A stretch of DNA of 64,000 nucleotides, taken from the NCBI GenBank assembly GCA_029298735.1, contig JANSLP010000012.1, forward strand, positions 1 to 64,000, given 5' to 3'. The stretch comes from Ophiostoma sp. CBS 140.51. Its lineage: Eukaryota; Ascomycota; Sordariomycetes; Ophiostomatales; Ophiostomataceae. The translations under genes and the position numbers were made by a program. The notes beneath the pieces were generated by a model. The model saw only the letters and a list, made by a program, of their open reading frames with translations. It made no database searches and was not told the origin of the DNA. This document shows positions 11,524 to 21,977 of this stretch, piece after piece (within the stretch, counting starts at the first letter, position 1; each line of letters starts with the position of its first letter).

Positions 11524-14500
11524 ATGGCAAGAGCATGGTCTGCAACGCTGAGACTGCCGAAAACCACCTTCCCGTGAGTTCAGTCCTCTTTTTTCGCTTT
11601 CGTCTGATCTTCTCGATTCAAAAATATGGCACGGTCTGCTGACGCCGTCTGATTTCTATGGTCCAGATTTCGGCCCCTAGCTGAACACGAACAGCTCTAC
11701 CTCAAGCGAAGCACCGACGAGCTATACAAATGGCAGCAGGCGAACCGTCCCGACAGTGATCTCTTTGTGGTCCACGATGGCCCGCCCTACGCCAATGGCA
11801 AGCTGCATGTCGGCCATGCCCTCAACAAGATCCTCAAAGACATGAGCCTGCGTGTCAAGATGCAGCAGGGCCACCGTGTACACTATAGGCCAGGGTGGGA
11901 CTGCCACGGACTTCCCATTGAGCTCAAGGCGCTGGAAGCAGCATCTAAATCGTCTCCCTCTTCATCCTCGGAGACGTCCTCGAAGACATGCTCAAAGACG
12001 CTCTTGACGACGCCGGAACTTACGCCCGTGGCTATCCGGAAGATCGCCCGCGACCTGGCCTCGCGCACTGTTATTGAGCAGATGGAGGAGTTCCGGAGCT
12101 TTGGTGTCATGGCCGACTGGGACAACCGGTGGACTACAATGGATCCGGAGTACGAGGTGCGGCAGCTGCAGCTTTTCCAGAAGCTCGTGCAAAAGGGCCT
12201 CATCTACCGCAAATACAAGCCCGTGTACTGGTCACCGTCATCACGTACCGCCCTCGCTGAGGCCGAGCTCGAATACAACGACCAGCATGTGTCGACCGCT
12301 GCGTTTGTCAAGTTCCCCATCCTTCCCGGCATTGGCATTCCCGGATTTGACGGAGACCGGCCACTGTCGGCCGTCATCTGGACCACGACACCCTGGACTC
12401 TTCCTGCCAACGAGGCAATTGCCGTCCATCGCGACTTTGACTACGTTCTCCTGCAGCTTGGAAATGACAACCTCCTTGTGGCGGAGTCCTGTCTGGAGGC
12501 ATTTATTGCCGCCTGCTGTCGGGAAGGAACTCCCCAGCCTACAGTAATCGCACGTTCGATACGCGGCTCGGATCTGATCCGGATGCAATATACCAACCCT
12601 CTGCGTGGTGCGAATGCCCAGCCGCAGCCTATTATCCACGCCGACTTTGTGACTGCAGGGTCTGGATCTGGTCTCGTGCACATTGCGCCCGGCCACGGCT
12701 TCGACGATTACATTGTGTGCATGGGACTGGGCCTTCCAATTCCAGCGCCCGTGGACGGAGAGGGCCGGTTCACGGCCGAGGCGTACCCGGACGATCCCAA
12801 GCGGTTAGAGGGTCTGCCTGTCCAGGGCGCAGGTGGCAAGGAGGTTGTTGCGATCCTTGGTGACGCTGTTATCGGTGTTCACAAGTACAAGCACAAGTAC
12901 CCGTACGACTGGCGGACCAAAAAGCCCATCATCATCCGTGCTACCGCACAGTGGTTTGCGGATGTGGACCTGATCAAGGAGCCGGCTGTGGCGAGCTTGC
13001 AAAACGTCCAGTTCATTCCCGAAACGGGCCGCAACCGGCTGGAGAGTTTTATCAAGGGCCGCAGCGAGTGGTGCATTTCCCGGCAGCGTGCCTGGGGCGT
13101 ACCGATCCCTGCACTGTATGGCGATGACGGTAACGTTGTCCTCACAGAGGAGACGGTGCAGCACATTTTGACTGTGATCCAGGAACGCGGTACGGATGCA
13201 TGGTGGTCTGATGCGGCCGATGAGGCTGCCTGGATTCCCGAGGTGCTACGCCAGGCCAACCCTGGTGTTGTGTACACACGTGGTATGGATACTATGGATG
13301 TGTGGTTTGACAGTGGTAGCAGCTGGACTCAAGCTGCCAATGGTGCTCAAGCTGATGTCTACCTCGAGGGTTCTGATCAACACCGTGGCTGGTTCCAGTC
13401 GAGTCTGCTGACTCGCGTGGCGGCTTTGAGCAACACGGAGGCATCGTCCTCTGCTGGCAGTGCCGAGACATTGTCGCCCTTCAAGACGCTTATCACTCAC
13501 GGCTTCTTACTCGACGGCGCAGGAAAAAAGATGTCCAAGTCGCTCGGCAACATTGTGACAGGATCCCAGGTCATGGACGGCAGCCTGTTGCCACCCGTCA
13601 AGAAGAAGAAGGTGAAGAAGCCCAAGGTGGCAGAAGGCGAGGTGACTCCGGTCGCTACAACGGCGGAAGTTGCGGCTCAAGCCAAAAAGGCAGCCGCTCC
13701 CCAATACGATGCTCTCGGTCCCGACGCTCTGCGGCTGTGGGTCGCCAGCAGTGACTACAGCGGCGATGTCGTCATGAGCAAGTCGGTGCTCCAGAACATT
13801 CACACAGTGCTTGTCAAGTTCCGCGTCATCCTCCGAATGCTGCTGGGGTCCATGAGCGAGTCAGCTCGGACAGCCCCTCTGGCGACCATTGACCATATTG
13901 CGCTGCTGCAGCTTCAGGATACGATGAAGGAAGTTTCTTCTTCGTACGACCGCTTTGAGTTTTACCGCGGCCTGGCCAGCCTCAACCGTTGGGTCGTCAA
14001 CGACGTGTCGGCATTCTACCTCGAGGCCTCTAAGGACCGTTTGTACTGTGGCGATGCTGGCGGTGTTCTTGAGTCTATATTTATCGGCATGACGCGGATG
14101 CTGGCGCCAATGGCTCCAATGCTTGTCGAGGAGGCCTGGGACCACGCGCCCGACTGGCTAAAGGAGTAAGTCGCCACCATCCCGAGTTTGTTCTTATAGA
14201 GGAGTACGAGATACTAACACGCACGTAGGTCAACTGAGCATCCCCTCAGGCAGTTGTACAACGATCCCCTGGTCTTGGCAAACCGTCTTCCGAGCGATAC
14301 TGGTCGTCTGCGGGCCACCATCCCGGTCATCTACTCCGCGCACGCGGCGGTGAAGACGGCGTCGGAGAATGCACGCAATGCCAAGGTTCTGGGCTCATCT
14401 CTGCAGTGCTCTGTTGTTCTTCAGGTACCCAAAGACAGTGAGGCACTGCCATTGCTGCAAGAGTACGCCGCTGAGCTTGACAGCATGTTTGTTGTCTCGT

Positions 14501-14718
14501 CAGTGTCTGTGGTTGCCGAAGGTGAGGGCGAGCCGGTTGGCGAAAATGTCACCCCGGATTGGGAGTACACCGCTCCCTTTGAGGTCCAGGGAGGCGTACC
14601 GGCCACGGCCGTGGTTCGGCCCCCGTTGAAGGAGAAGTGCTTGCGTTGCTGGCGGTATGTTGCAGAGGAAGAGGATCACTTGTGTGGACGTTGTGAAGAT
14701 GTTGTCAAGCAAGAGTAA
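11524..14718 (+). CDS. ISM1: Isoleucyl-tRNA synthetase, mitochondrial
   Basis: Three exons, 11524-11573, 11667-14165 and 14229-14718, give 1012 aa. The first intron starts gtgagt, the second gtaagt with an actaac branch site before acgtag. It charges tRNA-Ile with isoleucine in an ATP-dependent reaction. Class I signatures are present: HVGH at 64-67 and KMSKS at 638-642, with the WDCHGLP and TTPWTLPAN segments and the editing domain between them. The C-terminus holds a zinc-finger pair, CLRC (987-990) and CGRC (1002-1005), as in bacterial-type IleRS. The first 16-17 residues, on their own tiny exon, are rich in Arg/Lys/Ser/Thr without acids, as expected for a mitochondrial presequence. A Lys/Ala-rich insert follows KMSKS (about residues 663-690). 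Its length and zinc site argue for the organellar rather than the cytosolic enzyme. Confidence 0.95.
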
Positions 14719-14874
14719 ATCAAATGTATGGTATTTAGGGCATTGGTGGGTATTTATGTACGATACAAAAGTGAAAAAGCGAAATCAAACGTAGACGATA
14801 AAAAACGAAAACCGAAAATAAACAAAGGATATCCCTCTATCAGACCGTCACTCTACTGCAACAGGCAACCTGCC
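14719..14874. terminator. Shared 3' region of IleRS and SPRY genes
   Basis: These 156 bp lie between convergent stop codons. The sequence is A-rich on the plus strand (aaaaacgaaaaccgaaaataaacaaa-type), consistent with polyadenylation regions for both genes. No sharp single signal can be named. Confidence 0.4.
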
Positions 14875-16176
14875 TTATCTTGACCACGCCCAGCGGGCCG
14901 GGTTGAAGACGACTTCAAACTTGACAGCGTTGAACGAGCCAATGGCCGCGCTCAGGTCATAGTCGCCCTCAAGACCGACCACCGGCAGGTCCTGCTCAGC
15001 ATCTGTCTCTTCATGCAAGTCCCATGAGGCAACAATGCGGCCGTTCTCGGTAAAGAACACTTCCACGTCAAACAAGTCCTTGGCCGGCACACCATCGTAA
15101 ACGCCATCCTTGCGCACAAAGTTCATGCCGAGGCCATACTTTCCACCAGGTTTTAGGCGGTAGTTGCTGTCCAGGAGCTCCTTGCCGCCCCACATATCGT
15201 TGACGTAGCGATGACCGTCGTCGCCGTGCACGCCCAGACTGCCACGGTGCCAGCCGGGGAGACGGAAGTGCGGGTAGGGCATTGCCGTAAAGCCCAGGGC
15301 GAGGCTGACTTCCTTGCGGTTGTCGCGTGCAATGTGCACCTCGTAATAGGCCGTAAACTTCTGACCTGGCTCTCGGGGCTGGTGCAGGTTCGCCGCGTAC
15401 ACGGGCGGGAAGCTCACGATGCACGTGTCGGGGCTCTTTTTGGTCGTCTCGCCCTTCCATGAACCGTCAGCCTCTCTTGTCAGCTCGCCGCGGAACTGTG
15501 GCGGCTTTTGCAAGTTAAAGTTGCCGTTCTGAATTGCGTGGCGAGTGGCCTCGTTGTCCTGCACGTTCATGCTTGGGTTGATCGGGTACTGGTTGCACCA
15601 GTCCGCGCCGGCCTTGGCCTCATCCTCAGTGGCATTGTTCACAGGCGAGCGGTCCCAGCCAGAGAACAGGCTGGGCGGCGGTGGGAGCAGTGAGTTGTCT
15701 GGCACAGCCGTCTCCCAGTCGTGCAGCTTGGGAGGAGGTCCCGGTGGCGGACCGTAGTCACCAGAGCCGCTGCCACCGCCACTGTACGATGGAGGAGGAC
15801 CGGCTGGCGGTGCGTAGTCATCATTTGGCGCAGATGAGCGGGGAGCCTGGCCAGGCGGAGGACCTGGAGGAGGCGCAAAGTCATCCACCGGTGCAGCAGA
15901 CGGGCGAGATGCTTGGCCAGGCGGCGGGCCCGGAGGTGGCGCAAAGTCGTCCGCCGGCGGTGCTGCAGCTACACGAGAAGCTTGGCCTGGGGGGGGACCA
16001 GCAGGCGGAGCGTACTCGTCCTGCCGACGTGCCGGCTGCTGTTGTGGAGGACGCGATGGCGGCGCGTTGTAGGAAGACTTCTTGTCATTGCTGCCGTCGT
16101 GATTGGACTGCTGGAGCTGGGCAGGACGAGACGGTGCGTCGCCGTCACCTCGGGGTTCTTTTGAGCCGAAACACAT
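14875..16176 (-). CDS. SPRY-domain protein with N-terminal proline-rich repeats
   Basis: One uninterrupted exon of 433 aa. The start at 16176 is the first ATG; the frame extends upstream only with non-ATG codons. Residues about 1-150 are disordered, with five copies of a [D/E/G]-[F/Y]-x-PP-x-GPPP unit, several continuing into GQAxR. Residues about 165-433 fit a SPRY/B30.2-type fold: SLALGFTAMPYPHFRLPGW, a GVHGDDGHRYVNDMWGG stretch and YGLGMNFVRKDG are typical of its central strands. The N-terminal Met-Cys-Phe-Gly-Ser-Lys could be lipidated at Cys2, but that is speculation. SPRY domains bind protein partners and the PPxGPPP units could recruit SH3 or WW proteins, so an adaptor role is likely; no enzyme activity is suggested. 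No membrane helix is evident, unlike yeast SSH4/EAR1. Confidence 0.8.
   Translation of the reverse strand: MCFGSKEPRGDGDAPSRPAQLQQSNHDGSNDKKSSYNAPPSRPPQQQPARRQDEYAPPAGPPPGQASRVAAAPPADDFAPPPGPPPGQASRPSAAPVDDFAPPPGPPPGQAPRSSAPNDDYAPPAGPPPSYSGGGSGSGDYGPPPGPPPKLHDWETAVPDNSLLPPPPSLFSGWDRSPVNNATEDEAKAGADWCNQYPINPSMNVQDNEATRHAIQNGNFNLQKPPQFRGELTREADGSWKGETTKKSPDTCIVSFPPVYAANLHQPREPGQKFTAYYEVHIARDNRKEVSLALGFTAMPYPHFRLPGWHRGSLGVHGDDGHRYVNDMWGGKELLDSNYRLKPGGKYGLGMNFVRKDGVYDGVPAKDLFDVEVFFTENGRIVASWDLHEETDAEQDLPVVGLEGDYDLSAAIGSFNAVKFEVVFNPARWAWSR
15755..16030 (-). repeat. Imperfect proline-rich tandem repeat inside the SPRY gene
   Basis: Five imperfect units of roughly 15-24 codons encode D-D-[F/Y]-A-P-P-x-G-P-P-P-type peptides. 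Copy-number variation by slippage is plausible. Confidence 0.6.
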
Positions 16177-17071
16177 TGTCAATTTGTTGATAAAGATACA
16201 ATAGAGAGAGTCGATGTTGTTTGGATGAAAATCAATGAGTTCAAAATGGAAGTGAAATTGAGAAGAGGGCAGTTAAGGTTTGAGAGGGCGACGTTGCCTC
16301 TTAATATGTGTTGTGTTTCGAGTGACGTTAGAGGAAGGCGCGTTCGAAGCGTCCAGGAACGTCGTTTGTTGGGATTGGGACGGAAAGGGCGACCGTTGAT
16401 GACAATGTGACGGTACAAAGTACCGAAAGTATTAAAGTACACTGGAAAAGGAGCCCGTGATTAGGAAGAGGCTGGATTCCACTGGGCTGCCCATTTAATA
16501 TTTAATATGACAAGAGGTTCCATTTAGGGCAAAGTGTTGCCAAGCAAACGACAATCTTCGTTTGATGCTGCTCAGCCACGGCCAAGCGCCGTTTTCGACT
16601 CGCCCAACAGCTGTTGCCCTGTGACAGCGGACCGGTTGGCCCGTAATGCGCTGTAAATGGGGGCAACCGGGCGCACAGGTGCCTACGATAGTGCACTGTA
16701 GCCGATGATTTGTCACTATGAGGCAGTGACAACATGCACAGTATGGCCAGCGCATCTCGCCCAAATACGCCCGTTACAGTAAGAGACGGGGCGTAGCGTC
16801 TCTCGTTAGGTGGACTTTGGGCACTTGACGCTGTGCCTTACAGATTGATATTACATTTCGTACCCCATACAGGTTGCCTCTTCCTTTTCATGTCGACGTC
16901 GGTAACTATGTATCTTGCGATGGATGTCGCTATGTTGTTTTCACGCCGCTGGCAATATGAGCAATGAATCAATGGGTTGTCATCAATTACCGAAATGTAC
17001 CATCACATGAAATCTTCTAGGCCTATTGTACCTCGCAGCTTTTCTTCATCAAATCTCAACCACGTTCACGC
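16177..17071. other. Spacer upstream of SPRY gene and downstream of amidase
   Basis: No coding exon was seen. It should contain the SPRY promoter (right of 16176) and the amidase 3' region (left of 17072). The only distinct motif found is the inverted repeat at 16411-16425. Confidence 0.5.
16411..16425. promoter_or_regulatory. Perfect CGG-N9-CCG palindrome (candidate Zn2Cys6 site)
   Basis: CGGTACAAAGTACCG is a perfect 6-bp inverted repeat around AAA, about 235 bp upstream of the SPRY start codon. Fungal Zn(II)2Cys6 regulators often bind inverted CGG half-sites, so it is a candidate operator. The regulator is unknown and chance occurrence is possible. Confidence 0.35.
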
Positions 17072-19179
17072 TTACTCCTCACTCGCATCGCTGGTCTTGC
17101 CCGGTGCCGCCGCTCCGCCGGCCTTGTACTCCTTGGCCCGCTCCAGCACGTCCACCCACTTGGTCGGCCGGATACGGCCACCGGGGTACGTGTTGTGCAG
17201 GTACTTTTCCGCCTCGGCCGCCCAGCCCAGAATCTGCTCTTCGGCACCCCATTCGCCCATGGCCAGCACGCCCATCGGCACACGGCCCTCGCCCTGCTCG
17301 GGTTCGGCATAGCCCATCGGGCACGACACGGACGGGCAGCCCGTGGTGTTGGCCAGCCACACGTAGAGCATGCAGTGCAGCGTCATGTTGCCGTCCATGA
17401 AGCCGTAGGTGTCGTCGCCGGGCTGCTTCTTCCAGCCAGCCATGGGCGTCGTCGGTGTCAGCACAATCATGCCCGGGTGCTTTTCGGTAAACAGGTAGGC
17501 CAGGTGGCGCATGAGCACGGTACGCAGCTGGTTGAACTTGAGCAGGTCGACGGCTGAGGCGTGCTGGATGATGGTGAGCAGAATGCGGTTCTGTGCGTTG
17601 AGCATGCCGGCCCAGTCGTCACGGTTCGGCGCCGCACGGTCGCGCACCTTGTCGAGTGACTCAAGCAGGCACGAAGGGCCGTGGGCGGCCTGGCCCTGGC
17701 TGAGCAGCGGAATCTGGATGTCGACTATTTCGTAGCCCAGCTTGTCGCGGCAGTGGTCCACAACACGGTTAAAATGCTCCAGAACGACCGGGTCGGAGCG
17801 AGCGACCCATTCCCGCGGAACGCCGATGACACGGCGTGAGTTGGTGGCAGGCGGCAGAGAAATGGCAAACTTGCCGGTCACAGGGTCATCCGGGTTGGGC
17901 TGCGAGATGGTGCGGTATGCGGCCTTGAGGTCACCGACAGTGGCGGCCATGGGGCCCTGGATGCACATGCTTGAGTCCATGACAATGGTACGGTCGTGCG
18001 TGGGCTTCAGACCGTAAACACCGTTAAAACTAGGCGGCACGCGCACACTGCCACCCGAGTCCGTGCCGATCGCGATGGGCACAATACCCGCGCCAAGGCC
18101 GGATGCACCGCCAGACGACGAGCCGCCGGGGTAGTACGTTGTATTGTACCAGTTTACGGGCGTGCCGTTGCGTGGCTATTATGTTAGAGGGATAGAAAGT
18201 TGAAGAGGACCCTTTTGAGGGAGAGGGACTTACATTGCAGCCTGTGGTATCCATGCCAAGCTCGTGCATGTTGTTCTGGGCCACGAGCAGGGCACCAGCT
18301 TCTAGCAGCTTCTGCACGGCCCAGTCGGTCTTCTTGGACGGTGTACGCAGACGCGGGTACCGCTTGCCAAAAGCATCGTCCTCCAGGCGAGGGTTGACAC
18401 CAGCAGTAGTCACGTAGCCCTCAACATCAATATCGCACTTGACTGTGACGGGCACACCGTCGAGGTAGCCCAGAGGGGTACCGGTTGCCCAACGCGCCGC
18501 CGATGCCTTGGCTGCGGCGCGCACCTCGTCGACCTTTGTCACCAAAAAGGCATTCTCGTAGATAGAGCCCTTGCCGCGCTGAACCAGCGGCAGGAGAGCC
18601 TCAACGACATCGACGGGCGAGAGGGTGCCAGACTTGTATAGAGCCTGGTAGTCAGCAGCCGAGTAGTACCGCACCTCATGCTCAGTATGCTGCGGCTCTA
18701 GGATATCCGATCCGAAGGGCAGAATGGTCTGCGCTGCTGCATCCTGGCCGGGCACTACGGTGGGGATAACCCGTGGCTTGGTGAGACGAGAAGTCAGCAG
18801 TGGGACGGCTTTATGAGGTATGAAATTCGAGAATCATGTCCCTGAATTTTCAAGCTATCATCGGAGATCAAATGTATACTCACTCTGAACGTCGCAAGCT
18901 CTTCGTCGAGGCCGGGAAGGTCTTTGACGCGACCGAAACCCGTGTTGTTCCACAGGTAGCGGTTCACAAATCCGGAACGGGTCACCCTTGATTGTGCTGT
19001 TAGTCCAGAGATGCTACCAAGAAAGCTGAACATCGGTATCAATGCCAAACTTACAGAGCCGCCGCGATAACCAGTGGCAGGCCGCGAACTGCTGGGTTCT
19101 TGTCGTTGGGAAAGACATAGCTCAGGTCATCGCCCTCCTTGGGCTTGGGGTAGTCGATAAAAGGTCGCGACGCGGCCAT
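17072..19179 (-). CDS. Amidase-signature family enzyme
   Basis: Four exons on the minus strand, 19179-19055, 18986-18884, 18776-18234 and 18175-17072, give 624 aa. It should hydrolyse an amide to acid plus amine by the Ser-Ser-Lys mechanism. Visible signature elements are Lys189 in VPVTVKCD, the GGSSSGGASG loop (274-283, cis-Ser about 277) and nucleophile Ser300 in GTDSGGSVRVPPSF, followed by NGVYGLKPT. The length is longer than bacterial amidases and closer to fungal acetamidase/FAAH-like enzymes, mainly through an N-terminal extension of about 75 residues. No signal peptide or membrane anchor is evident, so a cytosolic location is likely. The substrate cannot be deduced. No amidotransferase partner genes lie nearby, so a GatA role is unlikely. 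Confidence 0.88.
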
Positions 19180-20615
19180 AGTGTCGTGATATCGGGGTTG
19201 TAAGCAGACCTATGTAACGGTCAATAGTCAATAAGAGGTCTCAATGCGAAGGGAAGAGATGGACAAGAAGCAGGACAAAAAGATGGAAAGAAATCAAGAA
19301 AGGAGCTCACCTGTTCTTATTCGGAAATCCACATATGCTCCGTTCTTGAAACCACAAAAGGCGTTGTGTAAGATTGAAAGATAAACGATAGCAATGGCAA
19401 ACGGCAACCAAAATTACGGCGAACACGAACGGCTGAAGGCGTATGCAGATCGAAATACGACCTTGAAGGATCCGGGACGGTGTTTGAACAACGGCAAGGA
19501 TAAGGTGGTAAACAAGGGTGAGAGAGGCTCTGTTCAGAACAAGTATGCAAGATACAAGTACTCATTGCCCCCCCAACTGGTCGCAAGAAGATGCCTTTCA
19601 TTTTGTCCCTTTTGTCACAAAAGTTCTCCCATATGCGAATGCGACAGGCCGAGGCTGACATGTCCAGGGGTGAGGGGGCGGGAGCTCTTTCAGTGTGAGA
19701 GGGGGCTTTCGGATTTGGTACCCCAACTAACCCAATCAGCATGTGCAGACGGCGGAAGGCCAGCGGCCAATCCGCTGATTGATGTACTTTGTGGGAGAGA
19801 TTGGGCCAGGGGCTAGTTCGTAAGGGGTTTGGTGCCGTTGAAGTCCTGTGGGCAAGCGTGGGCGCCATGTGGAGTAAGCCAAGCCGTTGCCGCTCCAAGG
19901 TGTTGATCCCAAACGTTCAACAACAGGCATGGATTTGACTGCGCACCACCGACCAAGGGAATCTCGGAGGGCTGTCATGACGGAAGAGTTTAGACAATTC
20001 GGTCATTGCACGAGAGAGCCTGGGATCTCGAGTCCGAACGGCGGCCTTCTCGTACGCCTAGAGTTAAAGTCAAGAACAAGACAAGATAGAAATATTGATG
20101 ATGTTGAAACAGTGCGCTCGTCCAAGCGAGCATAAATGTGAATTGATCAGATAGAAAGAATGATGCAGAGAGATACTCGCTGAAGCCCACCAGGACCCTC
20201 GACTCGTACAAACAATAAAGCATATGCCGATCGAGATTGGCATCTTAAAAAGAGGCAAAGCCAGTGGACCGAAAAAGGTCAAAATCGCAAGAAAATCAAA
20301 CAAATCCCAAGCCCAAAATGAATTCCAAATGCCAGATAAAACGCCGTCCGTTGAACGCCAAGTATTCGTGGTTCTGTGTCCCATTCCGTCCGGAAGGTTG
20401 CTGTTACACCGAATGAGCCCACCGGTATGCATTCGTAAAAAAATCATGTCGTCATAAAAAAAGAAGTCTCTAAAAAGAGGATAAAGGTCGTGAGAGTTTC
20501 GAGGTGCTCGATGTGTCGGGAAAGAGAGAAGAGAAATGATATGAGAAGTATGGTAGAAGTGTGTCGTAGAAGGTGGGAATGATATTACCCACAATCGTCA
20601 TCTTGAAAGGCACCT
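19180..20615. other. Spacer between amidase promoter and Ser-rich gene 3' end
   Basis: No supported gene. Minus-strand open frames of 193 codons (19317-19898) and 174 codons (20070-20594) exist but lack domain features. They more likely lie in the amidase promoter and in the 3' UTR of the minus-strand gene ending at 20616. Confidence 0.5.
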
Positions 20616-21977
20616 CTAGTTTCGTCCAAGGTGGAAAATTCTGGTTCGCAGCCACAGAACAAAGCCGTTCCAGTAGCCCTGCGTTTTCCGCTTGGTTGTG
20701 TTGTTGCGGCGCGCATTCTTGAATGCCACGCTGTCGACAGTAGGCCCAAAATTGGGCGTCAGGCCGCCAGCCACATTTTCGTAGTTGTTGCTCTTAAAGG
20801 CAAGCGGCTTCTCGTTGATCTCAGGTCCGGCCTGGCGCGAATACCGGCCACTGTCACGGCCCCGCTCGTGCTCGCCGGAGCCACTACCACTGCCGCTGCC
20901 GCTGTTGCTACCAAAGGTCGGCGTGGTCTTGCGAGATAAGGAGGGCCGGAGAATGTCGCTGGCCGCGCCACCGCTGTTCTTGCGAACTTGGGCCGCAGCT
21001 TGTCTCTCGTACGACTTGGCCTCCTTGTGATCGCGTCGCTCACGCTTGCGCAACATCTCGCGGTCATGTTTCTCAGCCTTAGCTCGCTCACGCTCTTCGA
21101 ACTTGCGGCGCGCCTCGCGAATCTGGTCCGCACGCACCCCAGAATCGACCTCTGAGCGAGAACGAAGGCGTGGAAACCCAACACCTTCTAGAGAGCTTCG
21201 GAGAGGAGATAGTGGGGCGTACGAGCTTGAGGACAGAGACCCCGCGACGGGAGGGCCAGCAGATGAAGGCGAGTCAATCATTGCCGATCCTGCAGAAGCA
21301 TGCAAATGCAGATCCGAGTGCGATAGGCTCGATGAGAGGCTGCTGTTACCAGGGCCTCGGCGCCCACTCGGCATGGAACGAGCCGTGTTCAGACGCAACG
21401 GTGGTGCAGCGTTTATATCACTGAAAGACGAGGCTCGTTGGTTGACCAGGGTCGGGTGTCGTAAGCTCGATTGTGAAAGTGACGCCGTGTGACTGTGGTG
21501 GTAACGGTGTGTGGGAAGGGAACCAACAGGGTAGTCGTCGGCATCGTCATCTTCTGTAATGGTGGGCGAGTAGTCGCGAATGCTGCTGCTGCCCGTGTTG
21601 TTGTAGCCAGTGCCAATATTGTCGAGTGGGGCCACAGAATTTGCAAAGGTCAGAGGCGGGGTCTGGGTTCGTGGTGTCTGCTGGAACGGGTGGACAAAAG
21701 ATCCTGCCCGAGTTCCTCCACCGCTGGCTGTCGTCGCAATCGAGACGTGTGAAGTGCCGCTGTGGGATCGGCCATGTTGGTACCGAGGCTTGCTTGTAAA
21801 GGCAGAGCTGTCGGTAAAGGAGAAGCTAACATCGCGGGCAGAACGCGTCTGGCCGCCGGACTCGTAGCCAGATACCAAGCCTGCCAGTCCAGGGACGTGT
21901 TGTTCCTCCAGTGGCCGGTCCAGGTCCAGGGAGTTCTTCTCCGAATGGGAGCGCTTCTTCAGTATAGGCTTCACCAT
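20616..21977 (-). CDS. Ser-rich protein with coiled basic region and Trp-rich C-terminal tail, function unknown
   Basis: A single exon of 453 aa starting MVKPILKKRSHSEKN. I do not recognise the family. The first 280 residues are disordered and Ser/Gly/Thr-rich with scattered acidic patches, plausibly phosphorylated. Residues about 285-335 are highly charged and likely helical (IREARRKFEERERAKAEK and onward). A Gly/Ser repeat (GSGSGSGSG) follows. The last 35 residues, with KRKTQGYWNGFVLWLRTR, form a compact aromatic-basic segment that could be amphipathic and membrane-binding. The layout suggests a cortical or signalling scaffold, which is inference only. Gene status is supported by the uninterrupted frame, an ATG with A at -3 and structured composition. 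Confidence 0.7.
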   Translation of the reverse strand: MVKPILKKRSHSEKNSLDLDRPLEEQHVPGLAGLVSGYESGGQTRSARDVSFSFTDSSAFTSKPRYQHGRSHSGTSHVSIATTASGGGTRAGSFVHPFQQTPRTQTPPLTFANSVAPLDNIGTGYNNTGSSSIRDYSPTITEDDDADDYPVGSLPTHRYHHSHTASLSQSSLRHPTLVNQRASSFSDINAAPPLRLNTARSMPSGRRGPGNSSLSSSLSHSDLHLHASAGSAMIDSPSSAGPPVAGSLSSSSYAPLSPLRSSLEGVGFPRLRSRSEVDSGVRADQIREARRKFEERERAKAEKHDREMLRKRERRDHKEAKSYERQAAAQVRKNSGGAASDILRPSLSRKTTPTFGSNSGSGSGSGSGEHERGRDSGRYSRQAGPEINEKPLAFKSNNYENVAGGLTPNFGPTVDSVAFKNARRNNTTKRKTQGYWNGFVLWLRTRIFHLGRN

